DNA from: Achromobacter sp. HZ34
Lineage (GTDB): Bacteria; Pseudomonadota; Gammaproteobacteria; Burkholderiales; Burkholderiaceae_B
Length of the DNA stretch: 64,000 bases
Assembly: GCF_002209485.1 (NCBI RefSeq)
Contig: NZ_NJIX01000001.1
Location: 1,054,001-1,118,000 of the forward strand
Direction of reading: 5' to 3'
Below are positions 21,592 to 30,248 of this stretch, one piece after another (position 1 is the first letter of the stretch; each line of letters starts with the position of its first letter). Under the pieces are notes generated by a model. It did no database searches. It had not been told where the DNA came from and saw nothing but the letters and a program-made list of their open reading frames with translations. A program made the translations under genes and the position numbers.

Positions 21592-23748
21592 ATGACTACC
21601 TCTGGCATCGATGGTTCGGGCTCGGCTTCAGCCGACCTGGCCGCGCTGGCGTCGCAAGCCGCCATCGCGGTGGATTGGGTGGACGCGCGCGGCCAGCCGC
21701 AACGCGTGGCCGATGACGTGCTGCGCACCATACTCGGCGCATTGGGACTGCCGGCGGCCGATGCCGCGCAGATCCGCGACAGCGCCGCCCGCCTCCATGA
21801 AGAATCCCGGGCAGATCCTGGCCTGTTGATCGTCGACGCCGGCGCGCCGATCGAATTCGACGCACGGCCGGATACCGCCTACCTGCTGCTGGGCGACGAC
21901 GGCGAGCAACGTACGGTCGCGGCGCACGATAGCGGCGATGGCCGCACCCGCCTGCCCGCCATCGACACCCCCGGGTACTACGTCCTGGAAACCGATAACT
22001 GGCGCCGCAACGTGGCCGTGGTGCCGCCGCGCAGTCCCAGCGTGGCGGAACTGTTGGAAACCGGAGACGGACGGGGAGACCCGCGCGCCTGGGGGGTTTC
22101 CGCGCAGCTGTACAGCCTGCGCCGCGACCACGGCGGCGATGCCGCGCAGGCGGCAGGCATCGGTGACTTCACCTCCCTGGCGCATCTGGCCGGCGCGGCC
22201 GGCCAGCGGGGCGCGTCGGCCCTGGCCATCAGTCCGGTTCATGCGATGTTCGCCGCCGATCCCGGACGCTACAGTCCCTACGGCCCTTCCAGCCGCCTGT
22301 TTCTCAACAGCAATTACATCGATCCGTCCGCGGTACTGGGCGCCGCCGCGCTGGGCAAGGCGCTGAGCGGCCTGGGCCTGGGTGACGAGGCCTTGCGCCT
22401 GGACGGCCTGCCCCTGATCGACTGGCCCGGCGTGGCGCGTCTGCGCCTGAAGCTGCTGCGCCGCATGTACGACGATTTCCGCGACGACGCCCATAGCCAG
22501 CTGCAGGACGACTTCACCCGCTTCCGCATCGCCGGCGGTGAAGCCCTGGAAAGCCACGCCCGTTTCGAAGCCCTGCACGCGCGCCACCTGCCGCCGCTGG
22601 GCGCCGCCACCGACTGGCGCCACTGGCCGGCCGACCTGCGCGATCCCGCCGGGGCCGGCGTGCGCGCCTATGCCCATGCGCACGACCGCGATATCGCTTT
22701 CCACATCTTCCTGCAGTGGCTGGCCGCGCAAGGCCTGGCCGGCGCCCAACAGGCGGCACGCGCGGCCGGCATGGGCATCGGCCTGATCGGCGACCTGGCG
22801 GTGGGCACCGATCCTGGCGGCAGCCATGCCTGGAGCCGCCAGGCCGATATCCTGGAAGGCCTGTCACCCGGCGCCCCGCCGGACATCTACAACCCCCAGG
22901 GCCAGGGCTGGGGCCTGACGGCCTTTTCGCCACGGGCCCTGCATCTGACCGGCTATGCCGCCTTCATCGAGATGCTGCGCGCCGCCCTGGCCCATACGGG
23001 CGGCCTGCGCATCGACCATGTGCTGGGCCTGGCCCGCATGTGGCTGGTGCCGCAGGGCGCGTCGCCCCGCGACGGCGCCTACCTGCGCTATCCGCTCGAC
23101 GATATGTTGCGCCTGGTGGCGCTGGAAGCCTGGCGCCACCGCGCGCTGATCATCGGCGAGAACCTGGGCACCGTACCCGAGGGCTTCAATCACCGCATCG
23201 AACAGGCCGGCATGCTGGGCATGGACGTGCTCTGGTTCCAGCGCGACGGCTGGGCCGGCAATCCCGCGCCCTTCCAGCAGCCGCGTTATTGGCCGGGCGC
23301 CGCCATCGCCACCACCACCACGCACGACCTGCCCACCATCGTCGGCTGGTGGCGCGGCACGGAGGTGGGTTGGCGCGACCGCCTGCAACTGCTCGGCCTC
23401 GATGAAACCCACGAATCCCTGCTGCAGGAACGTGAACGCGACCGGGGCGCGCTGTGGCATGCGTTGCGCGAGGCCGGCTGCATCGGCCACGACCAGCCGG
23501 AGGCGCCGCCCGCCGATGCGCCTGTCGAAGCCGTGCTGCGCTTCGTCGCCAGCGCCCCCGTGCCCCTGATGCTGGTCCCGCTGGAGGATCTGCTGGCCCT
23601 GGAGGAGCAACCCAACCTGCCGGGCACCATAGACACTCACCCCAATTGGCGCCGCCGCCTGGACATGGACGCGGCGCGGTTCTTCGATGATCCCGCCGTG
23701 GCGGCACGGGTGGATGCCATCGAAGCTGGACGCCGGGGGCACCTATGA
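21592..23748 (+). CDS. malQ: 4-alpha-glucanotransferase (amylomaltase)
   Basis: A GH77 enzyme of 718 residues that disproportionates malto-oligosaccharides, recycling short chains left by GlgX and TreY. An N-terminal domain (about 1-150, AIAVDWVDARGQPQRV) typical of the long proteobacterial MalQ is followed by the barrel: SPYGPSSRLFLN, nucleophile D475 (LRIDHVLGLARMW), acid E523 (IIGENLGTVPEGF) and TTTTHDLPTIVGWWRG. The ATG at 21592 has AAGGA six bases upstream; the open frame upstream is a treZ shadow. The final ATGA overlaps treY. Confidence 0.94.
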   Translation: MTTSGIDGSGSASADLAALASQAAIAVDWVDARGQPQRVADDVLRTILGALGLPAADAAQIRDSAARLHEESRADPGLLIVDAGAPIEFDARPDTAYLLLGDDGEQRTVAAHDSGDGRTRLPAIDTPGYYVLETDNWRRNVAVVPPRSPSVAELLETGDGRGDPRAWGVSAQLYSLRRDHGGDAAQAAGIGDFTSLAHLAGAAGQRGASALAISPVHAMFAADPGRYSPYGPSSRLFLNSNYIDPSAVLGAAALGKALSGLGLGDEALRLDGLPLIDWPGVARLRLKLLRRMYDDFRDDAHSQLQDDFTRFRIAGGEALESHARFEALHARHLPPLGAATDWRHWPADLRDPAGAGVRAYAHAHDRDIAFHIFLQWLAAQGLAGAQQAARAAGMGIGLIGDLAVGTDPGGSHAWSRQADILEGLSPGAPPDIYNPQGQGWGLTAFSPRALHLTGYAAFIEMLRAALAHTGGLRIDHVLGLARMWLVPQGASPRDGAYLRYPLDDMLRLVALEAWRHRALIIGENLGTVPEGFNHRIEQAGMLGMDVLWFQRDGWAGNPAPFQQPRYWPGAAIATTTTHDLPTIVGWWRGTEVGWRDRLQLLGLDETHESLLQERERDRGALWHALREAGCIGHDQPEAPPADAPVEAVLRFVASAPVPLMLVPLEDLLALEEQPNLPGTIDTHPNWRRRLDMDAARFFDDPAVAARVDAIEAGRRGHL

Positions 23749-26624
23749 ACACACGCCATCCCGCAATGGAAGAAACGGGCCGGGGCGGCGCGGCTGAGCG
23801 TTCGGCGGAGCCCCCGGCTGCCGCCGGCACCGACGCTGCCACCGCCACTGCCGCCACCGCAACCGCCAATACGACCAACACTGCTGCCACCGACATCGAC
23901 AACATGCCCCAAGAAGCATCCAACGCGTCGGTCATGCCGGCCCCCGCGAACACGGGCACGCCCCGCGCCACCGTGCGCCTGCAATTCCACGAAGGCTATA
24001 CCCTGGACGACGCGGTCGACCAGGTGCCGTATTTCGCCCGCCTGGGCATCAGCCATATCTACGCTTCCCCCCTGACCCGCGCGCGGCGGGGTTCCACCCA
24101 CGGCTATGACGTGGTCGACCACGCCCAGGTCAATCCGGAACTGGGCGGCGTCGCAGCGCTGCGGCGCCTGGCAAAGGCCCTGCGGGCGCACGGCATGGGG
24201 CTGATCCTCGACATCGTTCCCAACCACATGGCCACCAGCCCGGACAATCCGTGGTGGTGGAGCGTACTGCGCGACGGCCGTGCCAGCCCACATGCCACCT
24301 GGTTCGACATCGAATGGGAGCCCGCCGACACGGGGCTGCATGGCAAGGTGCTGGCGCCGTTCCTGGGCAAGCCTTATGGCGAGGCGCTGCGCGACGGCGA
24401 CATCCGGCTGCGGCTGGGTGACGCTGGCTGGTACATCGACGCGCACGGCGCGCCCTATCCGCTTGCGGACGGCACCCTGGACACCAGCCTGCCCGATCCG
24501 GCTCATGCCTACGACACCAACACGTCCACCGGGCGCGAGCGCCTGCACGAGTTGCTTGAACTGCAGGCCTATCGCCTGGCCTGGTGGCGCAGCGCCGCCG
24601 ATGAAATCAACTGGCGCCGTTTCTTTGAAATCACCGACCTGATCGGCGTGCGCGTGGAGCAGCCCGAGGTCTTCGATGCCGTGCACGGCATGGTGCTGGA
24701 TTTCTACGAAGAAGGCCTCATCGACGGCCTGCGAGTCGACCACGTCGACGGCTTGAGCGATCCGCTCGCCTACTGCGCGCGCCTGCAGGCCGAGCTGCTC
24801 GCGCGGTCGCCGCGGCGGCCGGGGGCATTGGCCGGCCAGGCGCCCTACCTGGTGATCGAGAAGATCCTTGCCAGCGACGAGATACTCGATGAGCGGTGGA
24901 AGGTGGACGGCACCACCGGCTACGACTTCATGGACCAGGTGGGTGCCGTCCTGCACGATGCCAGCGGCGTGGGCCCCATCACGGACCTGTGGGAAACGCT
25001 GGCGCGCGACACGCGCTCTTTCGCCGAAATCGCCGACGAGGCGCGCGAGCTGATGCTGTTGCGGCATTTTCCCGCCGAGCGCTATGCGGCGGCGCGCGCG
25101 CTGCATCAGGTCGCCACGCTGAACCCCATGACCCGCGACTGGGGCCAGGCCGCCATCCTGCGCGTGCTGTGGCAGTTGCTGCGCAGTTTTCCCGTGTATC
25201 GCACGTACGCCAATGCCGAAGGGCGGCATGCGCTGGACCAGGTGCGTTTCGACGCGGCCGCCGCCGCGGCGCATGCGCACTTCCGCAGCGATCGGGACGG
25301 CGACGATGGTCCGTTGCTCGAACTCATGGGCGACTGGCTGGGGGGAGAGCCCTTGCGTGGACTGCCGGCCGACCAGCAGGCCGCGCGTGCGCTGGCCACG
25401 CGCCGTTTCCAGCAGCTGACGCCGCCCTTGACCGCCAAGTCCCTGGAGGACACGGCGTTCTACCGTTATGGCCGCCTGCTGTCGCGCAACGAAGTGGGCG
25501 CCGATCCGGGTGAGTTCCATCTGGCGGTGGAGGCTTTCCATCGACGCTGTTCGGCGCGCGCGCGCCGGTTGCCGCGTGCGATGCTGACCACCGCGACGCA
25601 CGATCACAAGCGGGGCGAGGACACGCGCGCGCGCATCATGGCATTGAGCGAAGTGCCGACGGAATGGAGCCGTTTCGCGCTTGACTGGATGCATGCGCAT
25701 GCGCCCGCCACCTATAACGGCAACGGGCAATTGGCGCCGCATCCGGCCGATCTGTATATGCTGCTGCAGACGCTGATCGGGGCCTGGCCGCTGGATCTGC
25801 GCGCCGACGATGGCGCCGGTTTGAAGGCGTATGCCGAACGCGTGGGGGCGTGGCAGTTGAAGGCCTTGCGCGAGGCCAAGGTGCGCACCAGCTGGGTGGT
25901 GCCCGACGAGACCTATGAACGCGCTTGCGCGGAGGCGTTGAACGCTTTGATGCAGCCCGGCGCGGCTGACGATATTGCCGCGTTTGCCCATCGCATTGCC
26001 GCCGCCGGGGCGGTCAACAGCCTGGCCCAGACGCTGTTGCGGCTGACCGTGCCGGGCGTGCCCGATCTGTACCAGGGCACGGAGTTCTGGGACTTCAGCC
26101 TGGTCGATCCGGACAACCGCCGTCCCGTCGACTATGCCGCGCGTGCCGCGGCGCTGGATGCGAAGGATGCGCGGGACGTCGACGGCCTGCTGGCCGATTG
26201 GCGCAGCGGGCGCGTCAAGCAGGCTGTCGTGCATGGTGCGCTGGCTGCGCGGCGTGCGGCGCCGGACTTGTATGCACAGGGCAGTTATGTGCCTTTGCCT
26301 GTGCTGGGTTCGCGTGGCGATCACATCATTGCATTCGTGCGCAGCCTGGGGGACCAGCGGGTGTTTGTGCTGGCGCCGCGGTTGGTGGGGACGCATTTGC
26401 GTGTCGACGATGGCGATGTGGCCGGCGCGGATGGCGGCTTGTGCCTGCCGCGCATCGATCCCGCGTTTTGGGAATCGACGGCGGTGGTACTGCCGCATCG
26501 CTATGCGGGTGCTACCCTGCGCGACGCCCTCAGCGGCCGCGAACGCCGCGTCGGGGCGGACAGCATCCTGCCTTTGGCAGAGGCTTTGGCGGATTTCCCG
26601 GTGGCCCTATTGCCGGCGGATTGA
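23745..26624 (+). CDS. treY: Malto-oligosyltrehalose synthase
   Basis: TreY converts the reducing-end alpha-1,4 linkage of glucan chains into the alpha,alpha-1,1 linkage of maltooligosyl-trehalose. It has 959 residues. The catalytic GH13_26 domain starts near residue 75 (TVRLQFHEGYTLDDAV) and includes YASPLTRARRGSTHGYDVVDH, DIVPNHMA, nucleophile D332 (DGLRVDHVDGL), acid E372 (LVIEKILASDE) and ATHDHKRGEDTRAR. The first about 70 residues are a low-complexity Ala/Thr/Asn/Pro stretch not typical of the family. The ATG at 23745 is accepted because it forms ATGA with the malQ stop, though an internal start nearer the domain cannot be excluded. It is the last gene of the eight-gene operon. Confidence 0.94.
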   Translation: MNTRHPAMEETGRGGAAERSAEPPAAAGTDAATATAATATANTTNTAATDIDNMPQEASNASVMPAPANTGTPRATVRLQFHEGYTLDDAVDQVPYFARLGISHIYASPLTRARRGSTHGYDVVDHAQVNPELGGVAALRRLAKALRAHGMGLILDIVPNHMATSPDNPWWWSVLRDGRASPHATWFDIEWEPADTGLHGKVLAPFLGKPYGEALRDGDIRLRLGDAGWYIDAHGAPYPLADGTLDTSLPDPAHAYDTNTSTGRERLHELLELQAYRLAWWRSAADEINWRRFFEITDLIGVRVEQPEVFDAVHGMVLDFYEEGLIDGLRVDHVDGLSDPLAYCARLQAELLARSPRRPGALAGQAPYLVIEKILASDEILDERWKVDGTTGYDFMDQVGAVLHDASGVGPITDLWETLARDTRSFAEIADEARELMLLRHFPAERYAAARALHQVATLNPMTRDWGQAAILRVLWQLLRSFPVYRTYANAEGRHALDQVRFDAAAAAAHAHFRSDRDGDDGPLLELMGDWLGGEPLRGLPADQQAARALATRRFQQLTPPLTAKSLEDTAFYRYGRLLSRNEVGADPGEFHLAVEAFHRRCSARARRLPRAMLTTATHDHKRGEDTRARIMALSEVPTEWSRFALDWMHAHAPATYNGNGQLAPHPADLYMLLQTLIGAWPLDLRADDGAGLKAYAERVGAWQLKALREAKVRTSWVVPDETYERACAEALNALMQPGAADDIAAFAHRIAAAGAVNSLAQTLLRLTVPGVPDLYQGTEFWDFSLVDPDNRRPVDYAARAAALDAKDARDVDGLLADWRSGRVKQAVVHGALAARRAAPDLYAQGSYVPLPVLGSRGDHIIAFVRSLGDQRVFVLAPRLVGTHLRVDDGDVAGADGGLCLPRIDPAFWESTAVVLPHRYAGATLRDALSGRERRVGADSILPLAEALADFPVALLPAD

Positions 26625-26646
26625 TCGCTGCCGCAGGGAGAAAAGT

Positions 26647-26679
26647 AAAAAGGGAATTTCTAAAGAAATTCCCTTTTTT
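26647..26679. terminator. Intrinsic terminator, copy 1
   Basis: The stem GGGAATTTC / GAAATTCCC with loop TAAA is extended by A residues on the left and a run of six Ts on the right. A-tract and T-tract on opposite sides make it usable in both directions, fitting its place between convergent genes. Confidence 0.85.
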
Positions 26680-26749
26680 ATACTGGGAATGCTCCCGCAT
26701 CGCTCCCGGCCGCGCCGCGGCCACGGGCCTTGCGACTAGCAAGAAATCA

Positions 26750-26780
26750 AAGGGGTATTTCCAAAGAAATTCCTTTTTTT
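26750..26780. terminator. Intrinsic terminator, copy 2 (imperfect stem)
   Basis: Same hairpin as copy 1 with loop CAAA. The left arm reads AGGGGTATTTC against GAAATTCCTTT on the right, so there is one internal mismatch and G-T pairs. It is followed by seven or more Ts. Confidence 0.7.
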
Positions 26781-26849
26781 ATACTCGGAATGCTCCCCAT
26801 TGCTCCCGGCCGCGCCGCGGCCACGGGCCTTGCGACCGGCAAGAAATCC

Positions 26850-26880
26850 AAGGGGAATTTCTAAAGAAATTCCCCTTTTC
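26850..26880. terminator. Intrinsic terminator, copy 3
   Basis: Perfect stem AGGGGAATTTC / GAAATTCCCCTTTT with loop TAAA and a TTTTC tail. It lies about 50 bp from the stop of the convergent SDR gene, so it can also terminate that transcript. Confidence 0.8.
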
Positions 26881-26927
26881 TTATTCTTGAAGGGGTACCG
26901 GATTGCTCCCGGCCCCACCACGATGGG

Positions 26928-27848
26928 TCATTTTCCTTCCGGGAAATCCGTGGCGTCGGAGGCGCCGCGCCAGGCGGACATGTCCTTGCGAACGCCAGCG
27001 ATTTTTCGTTCGGCCAGTTCGTTGGCGATGCGGCCGGCGAACAGATGCAAGGGCGGTTCGGCAACGCCCGCAGCCTGCAACAGCATCAGCGCCAGCTTGT
27101 CGGGATCGCCCGCCTGGCGCCCATCCATCGTATTCACATGCATGTCCAGCGAAGCCTGCGCCTGCTTGTAGTCCGCAATGGCGTGCCCTGCCGTCACCAT
27201 GCTGTCCTTGGTAAGAAACTCCGTACGGAACGGCCCCGGATACACCACGGTCGCCTTGATCCCCAGCTCCGCCACTTCGGCAGCCAACGTTTCAGTCACC
27301 CCGGCCAGGGCAAACTTCCCTGCGGTATAGCTACCCCAACCGGCATAGCCCCCGTCAAACCCGGCAATGGACGCAATGTTGAAGATATGCCCGCCTCGCT
27401 GCCGCCGCAGATGCGGCAACACGTGACGCAGCACGTGCATGGGCGCGAAGACGTTGACGTCGAAGTTGCGGCGCAATTCGGCATCGCTCAAGGCTTCGAT
27501 GGCCCCTTGCTGTCCATAGCCCGCGTTATTCACCACTACGTCGATACGGCCGAAACGGGCGATGGTCTGCTCGATGGCCGCCTGCACCGCCTGTTCGGAG
27601 ACCGGATCCATCTCCAGGGCCAGGACGCGCTCCCCGCCCTCGGCCAGGGCACTTTGCAGGCCCGCCAGCTTGCGCGACGTCGCCGCGACGATATGCCCTT
27701 GCGCCAGGACCTGGCGCGCCAATGCCAGCCCCAGGCCGCGCGCGGCCCCCGTGATGAACCAGACCTTGGCCGCGGCGGCCGGTTGCGTCGGACGCGCGGT
27801 CTTCGCCGCCTGGGTCGGTTGCGTCGTATGCGTTGTAGGGATATTCAT
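26928..27848 (-). CDS. SDR-family oxidoreductase
   Basis: A classical short-chain dehydrogenase/reductase of 306 residues, an NAD(P)-dependent cytosolic enzyme of unknown substrate. The Rossmann motif TGAARGLG lies after a roughly 28-residue Thr/Gln/Ala-rich N-terminus. VNNAGYG, NIASIAG (catalytic Ser region) and the YxxxK-type SYTAGKFAL are present. The ATG at 27848 is preferred to one eight codons upstream because AGGAG lies six bases before it. It is divergent from an AraC-family regulator, a common arrangement in which the regulator controls the reductase. Confidence 0.88.
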   Translation of the reverse strand: MNIPTTHTTQPTQAAKTARPTQPAAAAKVWFITGAARGLGLALARQVLAQGHIVAATSRKLAGLQSALAEGGERVLALEMDPVSEQAVQAAIEQTIARFGRIDVVVNNAGYGQQGAIEALSDAELRRNFDVNVFAPMHVLRHVLPHLRRQRGGHIFNIASIAGFDGGYAGWGSYTAGKFALAGVTETLAAEVAELGIKATVVYPGPFRTEFLTKDSMVTAGHAIADYKQAQASLDMHVNTMDGRQAGDPDKLALMLLQAAGVAEPPLHLFAGRIANELAERKIAGVRKDMSAWRGASDATDFPEGK

Positions 27849-27922
27849 GGATGACTCCTGATGTCGGTCCACGCTGGCCGCACAGGGAACATCCCTGCCG
27901 CCGCCGTGAACTCCAGGTAGTC

Positions 27923-28013
27923 ATGCTAGGAAAAGCACGCCCTTGCGCATAGACGAGATCCTCTAGCATCATTGCCTATTCCTATTCAGGACACCTCTTT
28001 CACATGATGAAAG
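27923..28013. promoter_or_regulatory. Candidate operator elements between SDR gene and araC-type gene
   Basis: Two inverted repeats are visible in the divergent spacer: ATGCTAG (27923-27929) with CTAGCAT (27963-27969), and CTTTCA-CATGA-TGAAAG (27997-28013). Either could be a binding site for the neighbouring regulator. AraC-family proteins more often use direct repeats, so this is tentative. Confidence 0.35.
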
Positions 28014-28055
28014 TGGCAAAATCATTGCTCGATTCACTCGCCTCCGCACCAAAGC

Positions 28056-28997
28056 ATGTCGAACCCTGCCCCTTCCGCCCAAGCACGAATGGCGGCGCTG
28101 ATCGACCATCTGGCGCCGACCGAGGGCTACACCCGCTCGCTGCTGGACGGCGTGCGTTTCATGCGCGCCAATCAATCCCTGGGCCGCACGCCAGTCCTCT
28201 ATGAACCCATGATCGTGATCGTCTGCCAGGGCCGCAAGCGCGGTTACCTGGCCGACCGCGTCTATCAGTACGACGCCCAGCACTACCTGGTGCTGTCGGT
28301 CCCCCTGCCCTTTTCCACCGAGACCGAGGCTACCCCCGAAGAACCGTTGCTGGCGATCTCCGTGAGGCTGGACATGACCGCCGTCGCCGATCTGGTCATG
28401 GCCCTGGACAGCCCGTCGGTCCCGACGCCCGCCACCCCCTTGGGCATCGTCTCCACGCCGCTTGACGCCACCCTGGCCGACACCACCGTCCGCCTGCTAC
28501 AGGCGCTATCCTCGCCGACCGAAGCCCGCATACTGGGACCGGGCATCGTACGAGAGCTTTGCTATCGCGTCCTGATCGGTGAACAAGGCGGCGCCATCCG
28601 CGCCGCGCTGGCCAGCCAAGGTCATTTCGGCCGCATCGCGCGCGCCTTGAAGCGCATCCACGATGACTACGAACAGGCGCTCGACGTCGGCACGCTGGCG
28701 CGCGAGGCAGGCCTTAGCGTGCCCACTTTCCACGCGCATTTCAAAGCGGTGGCCAGTACGTCACCGATCCAATACATCAAGTCCGTGCGCCTGCACCAGG
28801 CCCGCCTGCTGATGATCCGTGACGACCTCACCGCCGCCGCGGCGGGCGCGCGGGTCGGCTACGAAAGCGCCTCGCAGTTCAACCGCGAGTTCAAGCGCCT
28901 GTTCGGCCGCAGCCCCGGCGAAGAAACCCGCGCCATGAAATGGGCCTTCGCCCTGCTGCCCGCAACTCAGCTGGAGGGCATCGCCACCACGCATTGA
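28056..28997 (+). CDS. AraC-family transcriptional regulator
   Basis: A 313-residue regulator with an N-terminal AraC_N-type cupin/sensing region (about 10-190, including VLYEPMIVIVCQGRKRGYL and YLVLSVPLPF) and a C-terminal pair of helix-turn-helix motifs (about 205-300; LAREAGLSVPTFHAHFKAV, then ARVGYESASQFNREFKRLFG). It probably activates the divergent SDR gene in response to an unknown small molecule. The start at 28056 gives a normal family length; the ribosome-binding site is weak. Confidence 0.9.
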   Translation: MSNPAPSAQARMAALIDHLAPTEGYTRSLLDGVRFMRANQSLGRTPVLYEPMIVIVCQGRKRGYLADRVYQYDAQHYLVLSVPLPFSTETEATPEEPLLAISVRLDMTAVADLVMALDSPSVPTPATPLGIVSTPLDATLADTTVRLLQALSSPTEARILGPGIVRELCYRVLIGEQGGAIRAALASQGHFGRIARALKRIHDDYEQALDVGTLAREAGLSVPTFHAHFKAVASTSPIQYIKSVRLHQARLLMIRDDLTAAAAGARVGYESASQFNREFKRLFGRSPGEETRAMKWAFALLPATQLEGIATTH

Positions 28998-29003
28998 AGG
29001 CGT

Positions 29004-29035
29004 GCAGGCTACGCGAAAAACCTCGCGTAGCCTGC
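29004..29035. terminator. Perfect 13-bp inverted repeat downstream of the araC-type gene
   Basis: GCAGGCTACGCGA (29004-29016), six-base spacer AAAACC, and its exact complement (29023-29035), starting seven bases after the stop codon. The stem is strong but no T-run follows, so it may be a transcript-stabilising or Rho-assisted terminator hairpin instead of a textbook intrinsic one. Confidence 0.6.
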
Positions 29036-29197
29036 GCGGAAAACCTTACTGATACCGGCCGCAGCGGCGCCACCCACGCTGCTACGGGTTAACGCGCATG
29101 ATCATTTTGCATAGGGTGTGCCTGTAAAAGCATTATGCGCAGCCCCCCGCCGCTGTCCATAATTCTCAAAAAAAAAACCAACACACAAGGCGGAATC

Positions 29198-30181
29198 ATG
29201 AACAAACTCTTTGCTTCGACGGCGGCGGCCGCGTTCGCGGCGCTGCTCTCCTGCGCGGCGCCGGCAGCCCATGCCGACACATATCCCTCCAAGCCGATCC
29301 GGCTGGTCGTCCCCCTGGCGCCCGGCGGCAGCGCCGACGTCCTGGGCCGCCTCGTCGCCCAGAAGCTGTCCGAGAAATACGGCCAAAGCGTCATCGTGGA
29401 GAACCGTCCCGGCGTGGGCGGCGACATCGGCGCGGAAAACGTGGCCCGCTCCGAGCCCGACGGCTACAGCCTGCTGTTCGGCACCATCGGCATCCATTCG
29501 ACCTACAAGATCTACGCGAACCTGAAATACGATCCCTCCAAGGATCTCAAGCCGGTCGTACTGCTGGCCGAACTGCCCAACGTGCTGGTGGTGCCCAAGA
29601 ACAGCGAACTGGCCAACACCAAGGCCGTCATCGCCGAAAGCAAGGCGCATCCGAATACCCTGTTCTTCGGTTCGGCCGGCTTCGGTTCATCCACCCACAT
29701 GGCCGGCGAACTCTTCAAATACCAATCCCACGCCGAGATCTCGCACATCCCCTACAAGGGTAGCGGCCCCGCCCTCACCGATCTGGTCGGCGGACGCTTG
29801 CAGCTGATGTTCGAGAACCTGCCGACCGCCCTGCCCCTGATCAAGTCCGGCCAACTGCGCGCCCTGGCCGTCACCAGCGCCACCCGCGCCCCCAGCCTGC
29901 CCGACGTGCCCACCATCGCGCAGGACGGCTTGCCGGGTTACGCCTTCACCGCCTGGTTCACCATCGCCGCGCCGGCCCATACGCCGGACGCCATCGTCGA
30001 CAAGCTGAATCACGACATCCGCGAGATCATGCTGTCCAAGGAGATGGCGCCCAAGCTGGCCGACCTGGGCGTCACGCCCGTGCCGGGCGACCGCGATGCG
30101 AAAGCCACCGCCACGTTCATCGCCGGCGAGACCAGCACCTTCAGCAAGATGATCGAGACCACGCATCTGACGGCGCAATGA
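29198..30181 (+). CDS. Bug-family (TctC-like) periplasmic substrate-binding protein 1
   Basis: A 327-residue secreted solute-binding protein. The signal peptide (1-26, ending AAPAAHA) is followed by YPSKPIRLVVPLAPGGSADVLGR, the family's ligand-loop signature, then QSVIVENRPGVGGDIGAENV, HIPYKGSGPALTDLVGGR and the LRALAVTS segment. It binds a small organic acid or similar ligand for tripartite tricarboxylate transport, or acts as an orphan sensor; no TctA/TctB permease genes are in the window. The ATG at 29198 is chosen at the signal peptide. A ten-A tract (29168-29177) lies about 20 bp upstream. It faces a LysR gene and probably belongs with the HyuAB cluster beyond it. Confidence 0.93.
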   Translation: MNKLFASTAAAAFAALLSCAAPAAHADTYPSKPIRLVVPLAPGGSADVLGRLVAQKLSEKYGQSVIVENRPGVGGDIGAENVARSEPDGYSLLFGTIGIHSTYKIYANLKYDPSKDLKPVVLLAELPNVLVVPKNSELANTKAVIAESKAHPNTLFFGSAGFGSSTHMAGELFKYQSHAEISHIPYKGSGPALTDLVGGRLQLMFENLPTALPLIKSGQLRALAVTSATRAPSLPDVPTIAQDGLPGYAFTAWFTIAAPAHTPDAIVDKLNHDIREIMLSKEMAPKLADLGVTPVPGDRDAKATATFIAGETSTFSKMIETTHLTAQ

Positions 30182-30248
30182 GGCGCGGACGAGCATCCAC
30201 GTCTCAGCGCAACGCAAGCGCCAACGCGAGTACGCGGCGATGTGCAGA

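Larger units (their letters stand above)
26640..26900. repeat. Three tandem copies of a ~100-bp unit carrying a terminator hairpin
   Basis: The spacer between convergent treY and the SDR gene is made of repeats of about 100 bp. The hairpin loops are centred near 26663, 26764 and 26864. Each unit contains the GAAATTCC hairpin, then GGAATGCTCCC, then the GC-rich hairpin GGCCGCGCCGCGGCC, ACGGGCCTTGCGAC and CAAGAAATC. The third unit is followed only by a partial copy (GGATTGCTCCCGGCC). No gene is seen in this stretch. Confidence 0.85.

Noticed and set aside
23637-26498. 950-codon open frame on the minus strand antisense to treY.
   Set aside because: Composition is typical of an antisense shadow and TreY motifs on the plus strand are complete.
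26640-26900. Regularly spaced repeats considered as a small CRISPR array.
   Set aside because: Period is about 100 bp with similarity across the whole unit, each unit carries a terminator hairpin, and no cas genes are present.
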